Notes: generated by a model not told the origin, from the sequence alone. Positions 1 through 7,948 are shown, numbered from the stretch's first letter. The stretch is 64,000 bases of DNA from Mycolicibacterium celeriflavum (GCF_010731795.1 NZ_AP022591.1:4154001-4218000), one strand, 5' to 3'. Numbers and translations: made by a program.

Positions 1-2
1 TC

Positions 3-344
3 GAATTCCCCGACGGCCCGCCACCCACCGAGTTGGTGATCACCGATCTGGTCGTCGGCGACGGCCCCGAGGCGGTGCCCGGCGGCAACGTCGAGGTGCA
101 CTACGTCGGGGTGGAGTACGACACCGGCGAGGAGTTCGACAGCTCGTGGAACCGCGGTGAGTCGATCGAGTTTCCGCTGCGTGGGCTCATCCAGGGCTGG
201 CAGGACGGTATCCCCGGAATGAAGGTCGGCGGTCGCAGACAGCTCGTCATCCCGCCGGCGCAGGCGTACGGTCCCGCCGGCGGCGGACACCGGCTGTCCG
301 GCAAGACGCTGATCTTCGTGATCGATCTGCTCGCCGCGCGCTAG
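3..344 (+). CDS. FKBP-type peptidyl-prolyl cis-trans isomerase, 5' end outside window
   Basis: Accelerates proline isomerisation in protein folding, probably in the cytoplasm. The frame is open to the left edge and reads EFPDGPPPTELVITDLVVGDG, which looks like the usual mycobacterial FKBP N-terminus missing only a few residues. A TTG at 33 lies inside the domain and is not the start. Single FKBP_C domain: VEVHYVGV, the FDSSWNRGE stretch, LIQGWQDGIPGMKVGGRRQLVIPP and the AYG segment are all present. The domain is complete, ending in VIDLLAAR. It converges on the kinase gene, whose stop lies 16 bases away. Confidence 0.93.
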   Translation, partial: EFPDGPPPTELVITDLVVGDGPEAVPGGNVEVHYVGVEYDTGEEFDSSWNRGESIEFPLRGLIQGWQDGIPGMKVGGRRQLVIPPAQAYGPAGGGHRLSGKTLIFVIDLLAAR

Positions 345-360
345 CGTCCCCGCGCGACTC

Positions 361-1704
361 TCACCGCACGCCGGGCAGCCGCAGAAGCAGGCGTACGCCA
401 CCCAGTGGGCTGTCCTCCAGCGTGGCAGTGCCGCCGTGCAATTCGGCTTGCTGCGCGACGAGCGCGAGGCCCAGTCCGGACCCGGAGTGCGACGCCGTCG
501 ACCCGCGGGAGAACCGCTCGAACACGATCGAGCGCTCCTCCTCGGGAATGCCGACTCCGTCGTCGTCGATGGCGATCTCCACGCCCGCACGTGAACTGAC
601 CGCCGACAGTTGCACCCGCGTCGCACCGCCGTGCTTCACGGCGTTGGCGATCGCGTTGTCGACCGCCAACCGCAGGCCCGCGGGCAGGCCCACGATGATC
701 ACCGTCGGCGCGGGCACCAACGACACGTCGAGATCCGGATAAACCCGCATCGCGTCGTGCGCGGCGCGGTCCAGTAGTTCGGTGATGTCGACGGGCACAT
801 GGTCGTCTGCGGTCGACAACTCGCCCTGGGCCAGGCGTTCCAGCGCGCTGAGCGTCGCCTCGATGCGCGACTGTGTCCGGATGACGTCGTTGACCACCTC
901 CTTGCGCTGCTCCTCGGGCATGTCGAGGGTGGCCAGCACCTCGAGGTTGGTCCTCATCGCCGTCAGCGGAGTGCGCAGTTCGTGGGCGGACACCGACGCG
1001 AAATCACGCGCCGACGCCAGCGCGGCCTTGGTCCGGTCCTGTTCGTTCCACACGCGTTCGACCAGGCCCTTGACCGCCTCGGCGATCTCGACGGCTTCGG
1101 TGGCGCCGCGCACCTCGACGTCGGGGTCCTCGTCACCGGCGTCGATCTGGCGGGTCTGCTGAGCCAAACTCTTGAGTGGGCGCACCGCGAACGCGGCCAG
1201 CACCCAACCGAAGACCGACGCGGCGCCCACGGCGAACACGCAGATGACGATCACCCGCCGGTGCAGGTTGTTGGTGTCGGCGATGGTGGCGTCGTAGGTG
1301 GCGCCGACGGCCACCGACATCGGCCCCGGGTAGTAGGGGATGTCGACCGTGCGGACCCGGTATCGCACGCCGTCGACGTAGGTGTCGGCGTAGCCGGGCT
1401 CCATCTGCGGGAGCACGACGTTGGAGTTGGACGTCACCTCCCCGCCGCGGTGCACGGTGATGACGGCGTCCTGGTTGTTCGGCGATTTGGGGATCTCGTC
1501 CAGGCCGCGCGGCAGAAACGGGATCGCGAACCCGGCGGCCTCATCGAGTCGGCGGTCGAGGCGCTCTTTGCGGTCGTTGGTGATGCCGACCCACACGACT
1601 GTGCCCACGATGACGACGACGATCGCCGCGCCGATCGCGGTGGCAAGTGCGACGCGGGTGCGCAGCGACGGGGTTCGGCGGAAGATCCGCGACAGCAGGT
1701 TCAT
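361..1704 (-). CDS. prrB: PrrB-like sensor histidine kinase
   Basis: Membrane histidine kinase partner of the adjacent PrrA-like regulator. It has 447 residues, with TM helices at about 17-42 and 150-173 flanking a roughly 105-residue extracytoplasmic sensor, then a HAMP segment. The HisKA box has phosphoacceptor His241 in SAHELRTPL. The HATPase_c domain follows with N box NAIANAVKHG, G1 box DDDGVGIPEEE and G2 box GSGLGLALV. Length and layout match mycobacterial PrrB. It starts 4 bases after the regulator's stop, so the two are co-transcribed. The assignment to prr rather than another OmpR-type pair rests on remembered family resemblance and the 4-base pairing. Confidence 0.88.
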   Translation of the reverse strand: MNLLSRIFRRTPSLRTRVALATAIGAAIVVVIVGTVVWVGITNDRKERLDRRLDEAAGFAIPFLPRGLDEIPKSPNNQDAVITVHRGGEVTSNSNVVLPQMEPGYADTYVDGVRYRVRTVDIPYYPGPMSVAVGATYDATIADTNNLHRRVIVICVFAVGAASVFGWVLAAFAVRPLKSLAQQTRQIDAGDEDPDVEVRGATEAVEIAEAVKGLVERVWNEQDRTKAALASARDFASVSAHELRTPLTAMRTNLEVLATLDMPEEQRKEVVNDVIRTQSRIEATLSALERLAQGELSTADDHVPVDITELLDRAAHDAMRVYPDLDVSLVPAPTVIIVGLPAGLRLAVDNAIANAVKHGGATRVQLSAVSSRAGVEIAIDDDGVGIPEEERSIVFERFSRGSTASHSGSGLGLALVAQQAELHGGTATLEDSPLGGVRLLLRLPGVR

Positions 1705-1707
1705 AGT

Positions 1708-2409
1708 TCACTGAGTTCGCAGAACGAATCCCACTCCGCGCACCGTGTGCAGCAGCCGGGGCGCTCCGCCGGCTTCCAGCTTGCGACGCAGGTAGCCGAT
1801 GAAGACATCGACGACGTTGGTGTCCGCGGCGAAGTCGTAGCCCCAGACCAGCTCGAGCAGCTGCGCGCGCGACAGTACGGCGGTCTTGTGCTCGGCCAGC
1901 ACCGCGAGCAGGTCGAACTCGCGCTTGGTCAGGTCGACGTCGACGCCGTTGACGCGGGCGCGTCGGCCGGGGATGTCGACTTCGAGCGGGCCGACCTGAA
2001 TGGTCTCCGACGAGAACGTCGCGGTGGACCCGCGCCGGCGCAGCAGCGCCTTCACCCGGGCCACGAGTTCGGCCAGCACGAACGGCTTGACCAGGTAGTC
2101 GTCGGCGCCGGCCTCCAGACCGGCCACGCGGTCGTCGACCGAGCTGCGCGCTGAGAGCACGCAGACGGGCACGTCGTTGTCCATCGCGCGCAGGGCGGTG
2201 ACCACGCTGACGCCGTCGAGCACGGGCATGTTGATGTCCAGGACGATGGCGTCGGGTCGGGTTTCGGTCGCGCTACGCAGCGCTTCGGCGCCGTCCACGG
2301 CGGTGGCCACGTCGAAACCGGAGAGCCGCAGCCCACGCTCGAGGGAGGCCAGGACGTCGGGGTCGTCGTCGACCACGAGAACCCGGGGCGAGGCTGCACC
2401 ACTGTTCAT
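1708..2409 (-). CDS. prrA: PrrA-like OmpR-family response regulator
   Basis: DNA-binding regulator of 233 residues. The receiver domain (about 9-120) has acidic pocket DDD at 14-16, phosphoacceptor Asp58 in LDINMPVLDG and conserved Lys108 in YLVKPF. The C-terminal winged-helix domain (about 135-232) includes TKREFDLLAVLAEH, the VVDVFIGYLRRKLE recognition region and TVRGVGFVLR. It is the first gene of a two-gene minus-strand operon with the kinase. PrrAB is essential or growth-relevant in several mycobacteria (established knowledge). Nothing here links it to the NRPS cluster. Confidence 0.92.
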   Translation of the reverse strand: MNSGAASPRVLVVDDDPDVLASLERGLRLSGFDVATAVDGAEALRSATETRPDAIVLDINMPVLDGVSVVTALRAMDNDVPVCVLSARSSVDDRVAGLEAGADDYLVKPFVLAELVARVKALLRRRGSTATFSSETIQVGPLEVDIPGRRARVNGVDVDLTKREFDLLAVLAEHKTAVLSRAQLLELVWGYDFAADTNVVDVFIGYLRRKLEAGGAPRLLHTVRGVGFVLRTQ

Positions 2410-2587
2410 GCCGTCAATCTTGCCTGAAGGAGAGGTTTATCGGCGGGAAGGCGGGCGGCCGGGGCGGCTACTTGTACTTTAGGAGGTCGATAGGACCGTT
2501 CCGGCAGTCGAGCCCGAAGAGAGGTTTGCCGAGCGCCGCTGGAACCTTTGCTGCGGCTGGATTTTTTCCCACCGAAGATTAACCGCT

Positions 2588-2608
2588 GCCCACCATCGAA
2601 AGGTGGGC
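2588..2608 (-). terminator. Hairpin downstream of the 2619-3413 gene
   Basis: A perfect 7-bp stem (GCCCACC/GGTGGGC) with a 7-base loop starts 10 bases past the stop of the minus-strand gene ending at 2619. No uridine run follows directly. Its placement suggests a 3' end for the four-gene operon transcribed from about 5980. Confidence 0.4.
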
Positions 2609-2618
2609 TAACTGGTGC

Positions 2619-3413
2619 TCATCCTAATTCGATGACTTTCACGTTGCCGCTTTTCGAGAGGGCTGTCAGCCCCGGAGCGCTCGGGTCGGCGGTTTCCGGC
2701 ACGGTCACTGTCGTAACGCCATGAGGCATGTCGGTTTCGGCCCGTACTCGGTACGGCTCAGAGCCGGGCAGCCCCACAGTCACATTGCCGCGGGCGATCG
2801 CTTCGGTAGTGCGCGGCGCCGCACGGAATTCCATCGAGATGCTACCGGTTTCGGCTGTCGCCCTGAACGTTTCGGACACGGCGATTCTGGCGTTGGTGCT
2901 GATGTCACCGTGGCGGACCTCAACGTCGATCACGCGGGCCGAGCCGCCGAGCGTGACGGTGCCGTCATCGACATTCGCAACCAGGTGATCGAGATCGGCG
3001 TCGGTGGTGAGCGGGCCGGTCCGGTGGTTGACGGTCACCCTCAAACCCCTTGCGACATCTGGCGGTAGCACGACCGTGAGCTCACCGGTGCCGATGTACG
3101 ACAGAAAGCCGGAAGCGGCGTCGCCGAGTGTCACGCGGCTGCTGCCGCTGTCGGTGATGACGGCCGGTGGCGGACCGTCCGCCCTTGTCACCATCCGCAA
3201 GTCGACGCGGGGCTCAGTGGCGCTGTCATCAGCGACGATCCGCACGGCCACAGGGACCTCCCCAGTATCGATGGTCAGCAGCTGCATGTCGGCTGGCAGC
3301 GCCTGCGTGTGTGTGACGATGCGGCTGTCGGCGATCCCGAATGCGAGAACACCGAGGCCGGCCAACGTCGCGCCCGAAACCAAGGCTGCGATGGCGACGA
3401 GTAGGGCGCGCAT
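2619..3413 (-). CDS. Exported or membrane-anchored beta-repeat protein (DUF4097-like)
   Basis: 264 residues from the ATG at 3413. The first 27 residues (MRALLVAIAALVSG...) form a signal peptide or signal anchor. The remainder is a run of short beta-strand repeats rich in Thr, Val and Asp (for example DADLDHLVANVDDGTVTLGG and VRHGDISTNARIAV), resembling the adhesin-like DUF4097 beta-solenoid family. The frame is open upstream to 3590, but that stretch overlaps the previous gene, would add a Pro-rich tail, and contains a perfect 16-bp inverted repeat, so I chose the internal start. It is last in an operon with a kinase/regulator pair, so an envelope-stress role is possible. No enzymatic motif is visible. 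Confidence 0.65.
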   Translation of the reverse strand: MRALLVAIAALVSGATLAGLGVLAFGIADSRIVTHTQALPADMQLLTIDTGEVPVAVRIVADDSATEPRVDLRMVTRADGPPPAVITDSGSSRVTLGDAASGFLSYIGTGELTVVLPPDVARGLRVTVNHRTGPLTTDADLDHLVANVDDGTVTLGGSARVIDVEVRHGDISTNARIAVSETFRATAETGSISMEFRAAPRTTEAIARGNVTVGLPGSEPYRVRAETDMPHGVTTVTVPETADPSAPGLTALSKSGNVKVIELG

Positions 3414-3444
3414 CGCAGTGCGCGGGCCGCCGGACACTATTGGC

Positions 3445-3486
3445 GGCAGAGGAGCTGCCAATGGGGGGAGTGGCAGCTCCTCTGCC
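3445..3486 (-). promoter_or_regulatory. Perfect 16-bp inverted repeat (10-base loop) between two operon genes
   Basis: GGCAGAGGAGCTGCCA at 3445-3460 is repeated as its exact reverse complement at 3471-3486, around a loop containing GGGGGG. It lies in the 112-base gap between the stop of the DUF6197-like gene (3526) and the chosen start of the next gene (3413). No T run follows, so it is not a classic intrinsic terminator. It could be an mRNA-processing or stability hairpin giving different expression of the two genes, or a regulator site. Confidence 0.6.
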
Positions 3487-3525
3487 AGGACTTGGCGCGG
3501 TATGTTGGCGCGACGTCGGTGACGC

Positions 3526-4017
3526 TCACCGCCGCTTCGGCTCCTGCGCATCGAGGTGGGCGGCGGCGCGTTTGAGTACCAATACCGCATCGGCTTTGGT
3601 GGTGTGAGCGTCGTCGTTGTAGGCCCGCAGACTCGGCCACGCTTGCGCGGCGACGGAATTGGCCAGCCGCAGCACCAGGCGCTCCAGTCGGTCTACCTGC
3701 TCGTGTACCGCATTGGGATGCATGGCCTGCCAATAGCCAGCCGCCGTGCGCAGGGACCCTTCCAGGCAGAACTTGCACGGGGCGGCGCCGGCCTCGGTGC
3801 GCACCCGGTAACCCCCCGTGCCGATATGCTCGGTGCGCACGCGCACCCATTCGCCCGGGGACCCCAGGACGGGGTTCACCTGAGCACCGTCGGCGTCACG
3901 GCAGTAGGTGCCCTGCGTCCACCCGTCGTGGGGCTCGATGAGCGCCAACGCGTCCTCGATCACCTCTCGGTCGGTTTTGGCCGTCATACCTGCAGTGGTT
4001 TGGGCGATCGTCGTCAT
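3526..4017 (-). CDS. DUF6197-like hypothetical protein
   Basis: 163 residues, no signal peptide or membrane segment. The pattern EDALALIEPHDGWTQGTYCRDADG, a central CKFCLEGSLRTA, the AYNDDAHTTKADAVLVLKRA segment and a C-terminal AAAHL resembles DUF6197, small actinobacterial proteins of unknown function. The paired cysteines in CKFC could bind metal (inference). A GGAAGGA ribosome site precedes the ATG. The gene follows the LuxR-type regulator by 23 bases in the same operon. Confidence 0.68.
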   Translation of the reverse strand: MTTIAQTTAGMTAKTDREVIEDALALIEPHDGWTQGTYCRDADGAQVNPVLGSPGEWVRVRTEHIGTGGYRVRTEAGAAPCKFCLEGSLRTAAGYWQAMHPNAVHEQVDRLERLVLRLANSVAAQAWPSLRAYNDDAHTTKADAVLVLKRAAAHLDAQEPKRR

Positions 4018-4040
4018 GATCTTGAATCCTTCCTATGTGC

Positions 4041-4685
4041 TTAAGACTCGAGGTAGCGCAAAACCGCGAGGACACGGCGGTTTTCGGTGTCATCGGGCTC
4101 CAGCCCCAACTTGGTGAAGATCGAAGCGATGTGTTTCTCGGCGGAACCGGTCGACATGTGCAGCGTCGCGGCGATCGCGGAGTTCGTCCTGCCCTCGGCC
4201 ATCAGCTGCAGTACCTCGCGTTCGCGAGGGGTGAGCTGATCCAGCGTGCTGCGGCGATGCGATCGCGCCAGGATCTGGGACACGACCTCGGGGTCGAGCA
4301 GGGTGCCGCCGCTGCCAACGACCGAAACTGCCTCGAGGAACGCCGGCACGTCGGCAACGCGGTCCTTGAGCAGGTAACCGAAGCCGCGGGTGTCCGAGCT
4401 GATCAGGTCGGAGGCATAGCGCTCTTCCACGTAGTGGGACAACACCAGTACGGGCGACTCGGGATTCTGGCTGCGCAGCAGCGCGGCGGCGCGGATCCCC
4501 TCATCGGTGAAAGTCGGCGGCATCCTCACGTCGACGATCACCAGATCAGGCTTGGTGTCGTTGACCAGGGACAGCAGGTTGGTGGCGTCAGCGACGCCCG
4601 CGACCACGTCATGGCCGGCGTCGGTGAGCAGGCGTTCGATACCCGCACGCAGCAGCGCCGAGTCCTCGGCGATCACAATGCGCAT
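4041..4685 (-). CDS. NarL/LuxR-family response regulator
   Basis: Two-component DNA-binding regulator of 214 residues. The receiver domain has phosphoacceptor Asp52 (VIVDVRMPP) and Lys107 (YLLKD). The GerE/LuxR helix-turn-helix at about 148-212 includes LTPREREVLQLMAEGRTNSAIA and STGSAEKHIASIFTKLGL. Its start overlaps the end of the upstream kinase gene by 13 bases, indicating translational coupling and a cognate pair. The targets are unknown; a GGGGGTTAACCCCC palindrome in front of the kinase gene is one candidate autoregulatory site. Confidence 0.9.
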   Translation of the reverse strand: MRIVIAEDSALLRAGIERLLTDAGHDVVAGVADATNLLSLVNDTKPDLVIVDVRMPPTFTDEGIRAAALLRSQNPESPVLVLSHYVEERYASDLISSDTRGFGYLLKDRVADVPAFLEAVSVVGSGGTLLDPEVVSQILARSHRRSTLDQLTPREREVLQLMAEGRTNSAIAATLHMSTGSAEKHIASIFTKLGLEPDDTENRRVLAVLRYLES

Positions 4686-5980
4686 GGCAGCACCGCCGTG
4701 ACAGTCGTGGGCCCGCTGGCAGGGCTGGAAACCGTGAACGTGCCGCGCGCGGCGCGGACCCGGTCGGCCAGGCCGCGCAGGCCGGTGGCGACCGCGTTGT
4801 CAGTGATCCGCGCGCCGCCGTGGCCGTCGTCAAACACCGACACGTAGAGCTTCTTTTCGGCCTCGTCGAGCCGCACCGTCACGACGGCCCGCGACGCCTG
4901 GGCATGCTTGGCGACGTTGGTGAGTGCCTCCGCGACGACGAAGTAGGCGACGGATTCGATCTCCACAGGGCCGCGGCGGGGTTGGTCGATGTTGAGCGTT
5001 GTCGGGATCCCGGCGTTCTGGGCGCGCTGCACCACTGCTGAGAGCGCGGCGTCCAGGCCCCGGTCGGAAAGGATTGTCGGTGCGATACCGCGCACGACAT
5101 TACGCAGTTCCACCAGAGCGGTTTTCACGTCGTCATGGGCCTCGGTGAGCAACGCTTTGGCGGCAGCCGGGTCGGTGTCGAACTTGGTCTGGGCCAGGCC
5201 GATCGTCATCGCCAGCGACACCAGGCGGGGCTGCACACTGTCGTGCAGGTCGCGTTCGATGCGATGACGCTCGGTGTGGGCCGAGGAAACCGCGCCTAGC
5301 CTGGCGTCGGCGAGCGCGTCCACCTCGTGTTGCAGCACCGCGGCCGGCGACGGCGAGAGCAACCAGTGGTCGATCTTGGCGTCGAGAACGGGCGCGAAGA
5401 CCACGATCGCAGCGGCGGCCGCCAACGCAACCACGGCCAGCGGCCACGCCAGAGCCGGCGAAATGAAGGACAAAGACGCGTCGTCGCTGCGGCTTGCGGC
5501 GATCGCCGCGGCCGGCGTCAATAACCCGAACGCCAGCAGAACGAGCGCGAGACCACCGGCTGTCAGGTCGTAGACGCTCCGAAGAAAGTGATGGGTGCAG
5601 CCCTTCCAGAACCGAACGCTGGTGATGTCCAGCCACATCTGGTGGGTCCATCCTTGAAACCCCTTATAGCCAGACCTCTTTCGGGGTGGCACCGGGATTC
5701 CCATACCGAAGACAGTTTCGCTGCGCACTCGCTCGAGCCACTCCACGCCGCGCATCAGGTACACGAACACGACGAGGGCGAGTACGAACCCGATCACCGA
5801 GGGAATCGTCGCTATTCCGATGACCGCGATAATGATCGGCACCCACAGCCAAACCACGGCGATCGCCGCGCCGACGATCAGCGAGGCGCTCGGCACGAAG
5901 CCGATGCGACGGGGCGCCGGCACCGTGACTGGATCAGCCGTGACCGGCGCGACCTCTGGATCAGTGACTGCTGCGACCAT
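4673..5980 (-). CDS. NarL-partner histidine kinase (HisKA_3) with membrane sensor domain
   Basis: 435 residues from the ATG at 5980; an ATG at 6016 would add 12 residues. The N-terminal half has four hydrophobic segments (about 35-58, 60-78, 140-160 and 178-198) in the arrangement of the PF13796-type Putative sensor domain. The dimerisation box ERHRIERDLHDSVQPRLVSL carries phosphoacceptor His246 (counted from 5980). The HATPase domain follows with EALTNVAKHA and FDDGHGGA. The box normally reads DGVQQRL; the S and P here are small deviations. It shares an operon with the regulator and two proteins of unknown function. Confidence 0.87.
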   Translation of the reverse strand: MVAAVTDPEVAPVTADPVTVPAPRRIGFVPSASLIVGAAIAVVWLWVPIIIAVIGIATIPSVIGFVLALVVFVYLMRGVEWLERVRSETVFGMGIPVPPRKRSGYKGFQGWTHQMWLDITSVRFWKGCTHHFLRSVYDLTAGGLALVLLAFGLLTPAAAIAASRSDDASLSFISPALAWPLAVVALAAAAAIVVFAPVLDAKIDHWLLSPSPAAVLQHEVDALADARLGAVSSAHTERHRIERDLHDSVQPRLVSLAMTIGLAQTKFDTDPAAAKALLTEAHDDVKTALVELRNVVRGIAPTILSDRGLDAALSAVVQRAQNAGIPTTLNIDQPRRGPVEIESVAYFVVAEALTNVAKHAQASRAVVTVRLDEAEKKLYVSVFDDGHGGARITDNAVATGLRGLADRVRAARGTFTVSSPASGPTTVTAVLPCAL

Positions 5981-6038
5981 GCCTTCAACGTACGGAACGC
6001 CGCGGCGAGGCAACATGCCGTTTACCGGACGAATTAGG

Positions 6039-6052
6039 GGGGGTTAACCCCC
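6039..6052. promoter_or_regulatory. GGGGGTTAACCCCC palindrome in divergent promoter region
   Basis: A perfect 14-bp palindrome about 60 bases upstream of the kinase start, in the 232-base space between the divergent kinase operon and the alpha/beta hydrolase gene. It is positioned as an operator could be. It is G-run based, so chance is possible, and the binding protein is unknown. Confidence 0.35.
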
Positions 6053-6212
6053 GCATCCGCTGCCTGAATGCACCGCGACGGCAGTTCAGCGCACCCGTCG
6101 CGAATTTGCATCTTCGGTGGGAGCCGTACGCGAGAGCTTGAACCATTGCGCGGCTGTTGGCAAGGGCGGCATCGGGAAACCCCCTCAAGCTGCGGCGTAG
6201 TACCGTCCCCCC

Positions 6213-7010
6213 GTGGTGAACTTGGCTTACGAAGACCGCGGTGACGGGGATCCGGTCCTGTTTATTGCCGGTCAAGGTGGTGTTGGACGCATGTGGGATG
6301 TCCATCAGGTGCCTGCGTTCCGGGCAGCTGGCTACCGCGTCATCACGTTCGACAACAGGGGTGTCGGAGCAACGGCGAATCTCGACGGCTTCACAACGGC
6401 GAATATGGTCGCTGACACCGCGGAGTTGATAACGAAGCTGGATATCGCTCCCGTTCGGATCGTGGCCACCTCGATGGGCTCATACATCGCACAGGAACTG
6501 ATGCTGGCCAGGCCGGAGTTGGTGAGCCACGCGGCATTGATGGCAACCCGGGGACGCCACGATCGCGCGCGAGCGTTCTTCCGCACAGCCGAGGAAGATC
6601 TCGCTGCTGCCGGCACTGACCTGCCGCCGCGTTACGAAGCCAAACTGAGGCTGCTCGAGAACTTCTCACCGAAGACGCTCAACGACGACGGCGCTGTTCA
6701 GGACTGGATCGACACCTTCACGATGTGGCCGACGAAGTCGACGCCTGGGTTGCGCGCCCAGTACGGCGTCGCGCCGGAGAGCGATCGGCTGCGTGTCTAC
6801 AAGGTGATCGCCACTCCGGTACTGGTGCTCGGGTTCGCGGACGACCTCGTGATGCCTCCGCACCTCGGCGCCGAGGTGGCAAACGCCCTCCCGAATGGTC
6901 GGTACCGAGAGATCGCTGACACCGGTCACCTGGGATTTCTGGAACGACCCCAGGTCGTGAACTCGGTCATCCTGAGCTTTTTCGCCCACGAGTCTCCGCA
7001 GACGGCTTGA
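6213..7010 (+). CDS. Alpha/beta hydrolase fold protein
   Basis: 265 residues, cytoplasmic. Family landmarks: oxyanion region LFIAGQGG, strand/turn ITFDNRGVGATA, nucleophile elbow VATSMGSYIA (Ser, with Ala-Thr replacing the first Gly of GxSxG), acid FADDLVMPP and catalytic His in DTGHLGFLERP. Substrate cannot be read; esterase, lactonase or C-C hydrolase are possible. The start is GTG at 6213 or 6216 without a visible ribosome site. TAGTAC at 6198-6203, 9 bases upstream, could be the -10 of a leaderless mRNA, which is common in mycobacteria (inference). It sits just upstream of the mmpS/mmpL unit, but 500 non-coding bases separate them. Confidence 0.85.
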   Translation: MVNLAYEDRGDGDPVLFIAGQGGVGRMWDVHQVPAFRAAGYRVITFDNRGVGATANLDGFTTANMVADTAELITKLDIAPVRIVATSMGSYIAQELMLARPELVSHAALMATRGRHDRARAFFRTAEEDLAAAGTDLPPRYEAKLRLLENFSPKTLNDDGAVQDWIDTFTMWPTKSTPGLRAQYGVAPESDRLRVYKVIATPVLVLGFADDLVMPPHLGAEVANALPNGRYREIADTGHLGFLERPQVVNSVILSFFAHESPQTA

Positions 7011-7316
7011 CGTGCCGGACGCACCGGGCTAGGGCTGGTCGAACGCCCCACGAACAGCGAGTTATGTTCTCCTGCAACCCATCACAAGCTGTAGGGGAGA
7101 TTGGTGCGATCCGACGCCGAGGGCGGCTGGGTCGTCACCGATCATTAACGCTTCTGCGTCCGTGCCGAGAGCTCCCGGAAGTAGACTCCTGGACCGCTGC
7201 GAGGTTCAAGGGGATTTGTCGGTCTGATGTAACTTTCGATACGGTGCCTGACACACGTGATCTGCATTACGATCCCGTATCGCGTTGGAAAAGGGGAGAT
7301 TGTGGAGGGCAACGAC

Positions 7317-7388
7317 ATGCTTTACTTCGGCATGGTCGGGTTTTGCTCCCCGAGGTGCTGCGTGTTTGCGGTGACTCCGCATGGCTAG
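7317..7388 (+). CDS. Possible Cys-containing leader peptide (23 aa) upstream of mmpS
   Basis: An ATG preceded by GGAGGG at 7304-7309 (7-base spacing) opens a 23-residue frame, MLYFGMVGFCSPRCCVFAV then TPHG, and ends at TAG 7386-7388. The last stop base is the first base of an 11-bp hairpin. An in-frame GTG at 7302 would add five residues. Three of 23 residues are cysteine (C10, C14, C15). Mycobacteria are known to use short polycysteine upstream ORFs for cysteine-responsive attenuation; whether this is one is inference. It is too short for composition tests, so it may be chance. Confidence 0.4.
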   Translation: MLYFGMVGFCSPRCCVFAVTPHG

Positions 7389-7414
7389 CCTCGGATGCTC
7401 GCCGCATCCGAGGC
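7388..7414 (+). promoter_or_regulatory. 11-bp hairpin in the mmpS leader, abutting the leader ORF stop
   Basis: GCCTCGGATGC (7388-7398) and GCATCCGAGGC (7404-7414) are exact inverted repeats around a 5-base loop. No T run follows. A ribosome finishing the 7317 ORF would cover the upstream arm, so folding could depend on leader translation (inference). Confidence 0.55.
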
Positions 7415-7516
7415 GTCGCCGTCTGGCGTGTCACGGTCGATGTGTAGTTGCATGTTCGAGCGACTGACAATTCGACGACGTACGACGGACATGGATACGG
7501 ATAGAGGGGATTCGCG

Positions 7517-7948
7517 ATTTTCAGGGTTCTGAAGCGGCTGTGGATTCCGCTGCTCATTCTCGTGGTGGTCCTTGCCGGGGGCTTCACCGTGTCGCGGCTG
7601 CGCACAGTCTTCGGTACCGACAACCGCGCCTCGTATGCCGACACCGAATTAGAGGAGCAAGAACCCTACGACCCGAAGAAGCTGGTGTACGAGGTGTTTG
7701 GCCCGCCGGGGACGGTGGCAACCATCAGCTATTTCGACACCGATGCCGACCCACAGTTGGTCGAGGGAGCGAGCCTGCCGTGGTCAACGACGTACGAGAT
7801 CAGTGGAGCAGCCATCATCGGAAACCTCGTCGCGCAGGGCACCGGCAACAGCATCGGCTGCCGCATCATCGTGGACGGTGAGGTCGAAGCGGAGAGAATC
7901 GCCCAGGGAACTAACGCGCTTACCTACTGCCTGATGAAGGCCGCATGA
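7517..7948 (+). CDS. mmpS: MmpS family accessory protein, apparent ATT start
   Basis: Small membrane-anchored partner of MmpL transporters, 143 residues from 7517. TM helix at about 8-28 (LWIPLLILVVVLAGGFTV), then a periplasmic beta-sandwich with VYEVFGPPGTVATISYFD, LPWSTTYEI and CRIIVDGEVEAER, all typical of MmpS. The first standard start (GTG at 7562) would delete half the TM helix. The family N-terminus FRVLKRLWIPLL begins in frame at ATT 7517, with AGAGGGGA at 7503-7510 and 6-base spacing, and a TAG 15 bases upstream limits further extension. I therefore infer a rare ATT start. Its stop overlaps the mmpL ATG (ATGA). Confidence 0.85.
   Translation: MFRVLKRLWIPLLILVVVLAGGFTVSRLRTVFGTDNRASYADTELEEQEPYDPKKLVYEVFGPPGTVATISYFDTDADPQLVEGASLPWSTTYEISGAAIIGNLVAQGTGNSIGCRIIVDGEVEAERIAQGTNALTYCLMKAA

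Larger units (their letters stand above)
7011..7516 (+). promoter_or_regulatory. Long 5' leader region of the mmpS-mmpL operon
   Basis: A 506-base stretch with no conventional gene. It contains an 8-bp inverted pair CGATACGG (7237-7244) and CCGTATCG (7275-7282), 30 bases apart; a 23-codon ORF with a strong ribosome site (7317-7388); an 11-bp perfect hairpin (7388-7414); and the AGAGGGGA ribosome site of mmpS (7503-7510). I cannot place the promoter confidently. Confidence 0.5.

Noticed and set aside
799..2154. 451-codon plus-strand frame opposite prrB/prrA
   Set aside because: Antisense shadow of two well-conserved genes; its product is His/Arg/Gly rich with no domain.
7007..7447. 146-codon frame between the hydrolase and mmpS
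   Set aside because: No ribosome site, no recognisable domain, and composition unlike the flanking genes. The region looks like a leader.
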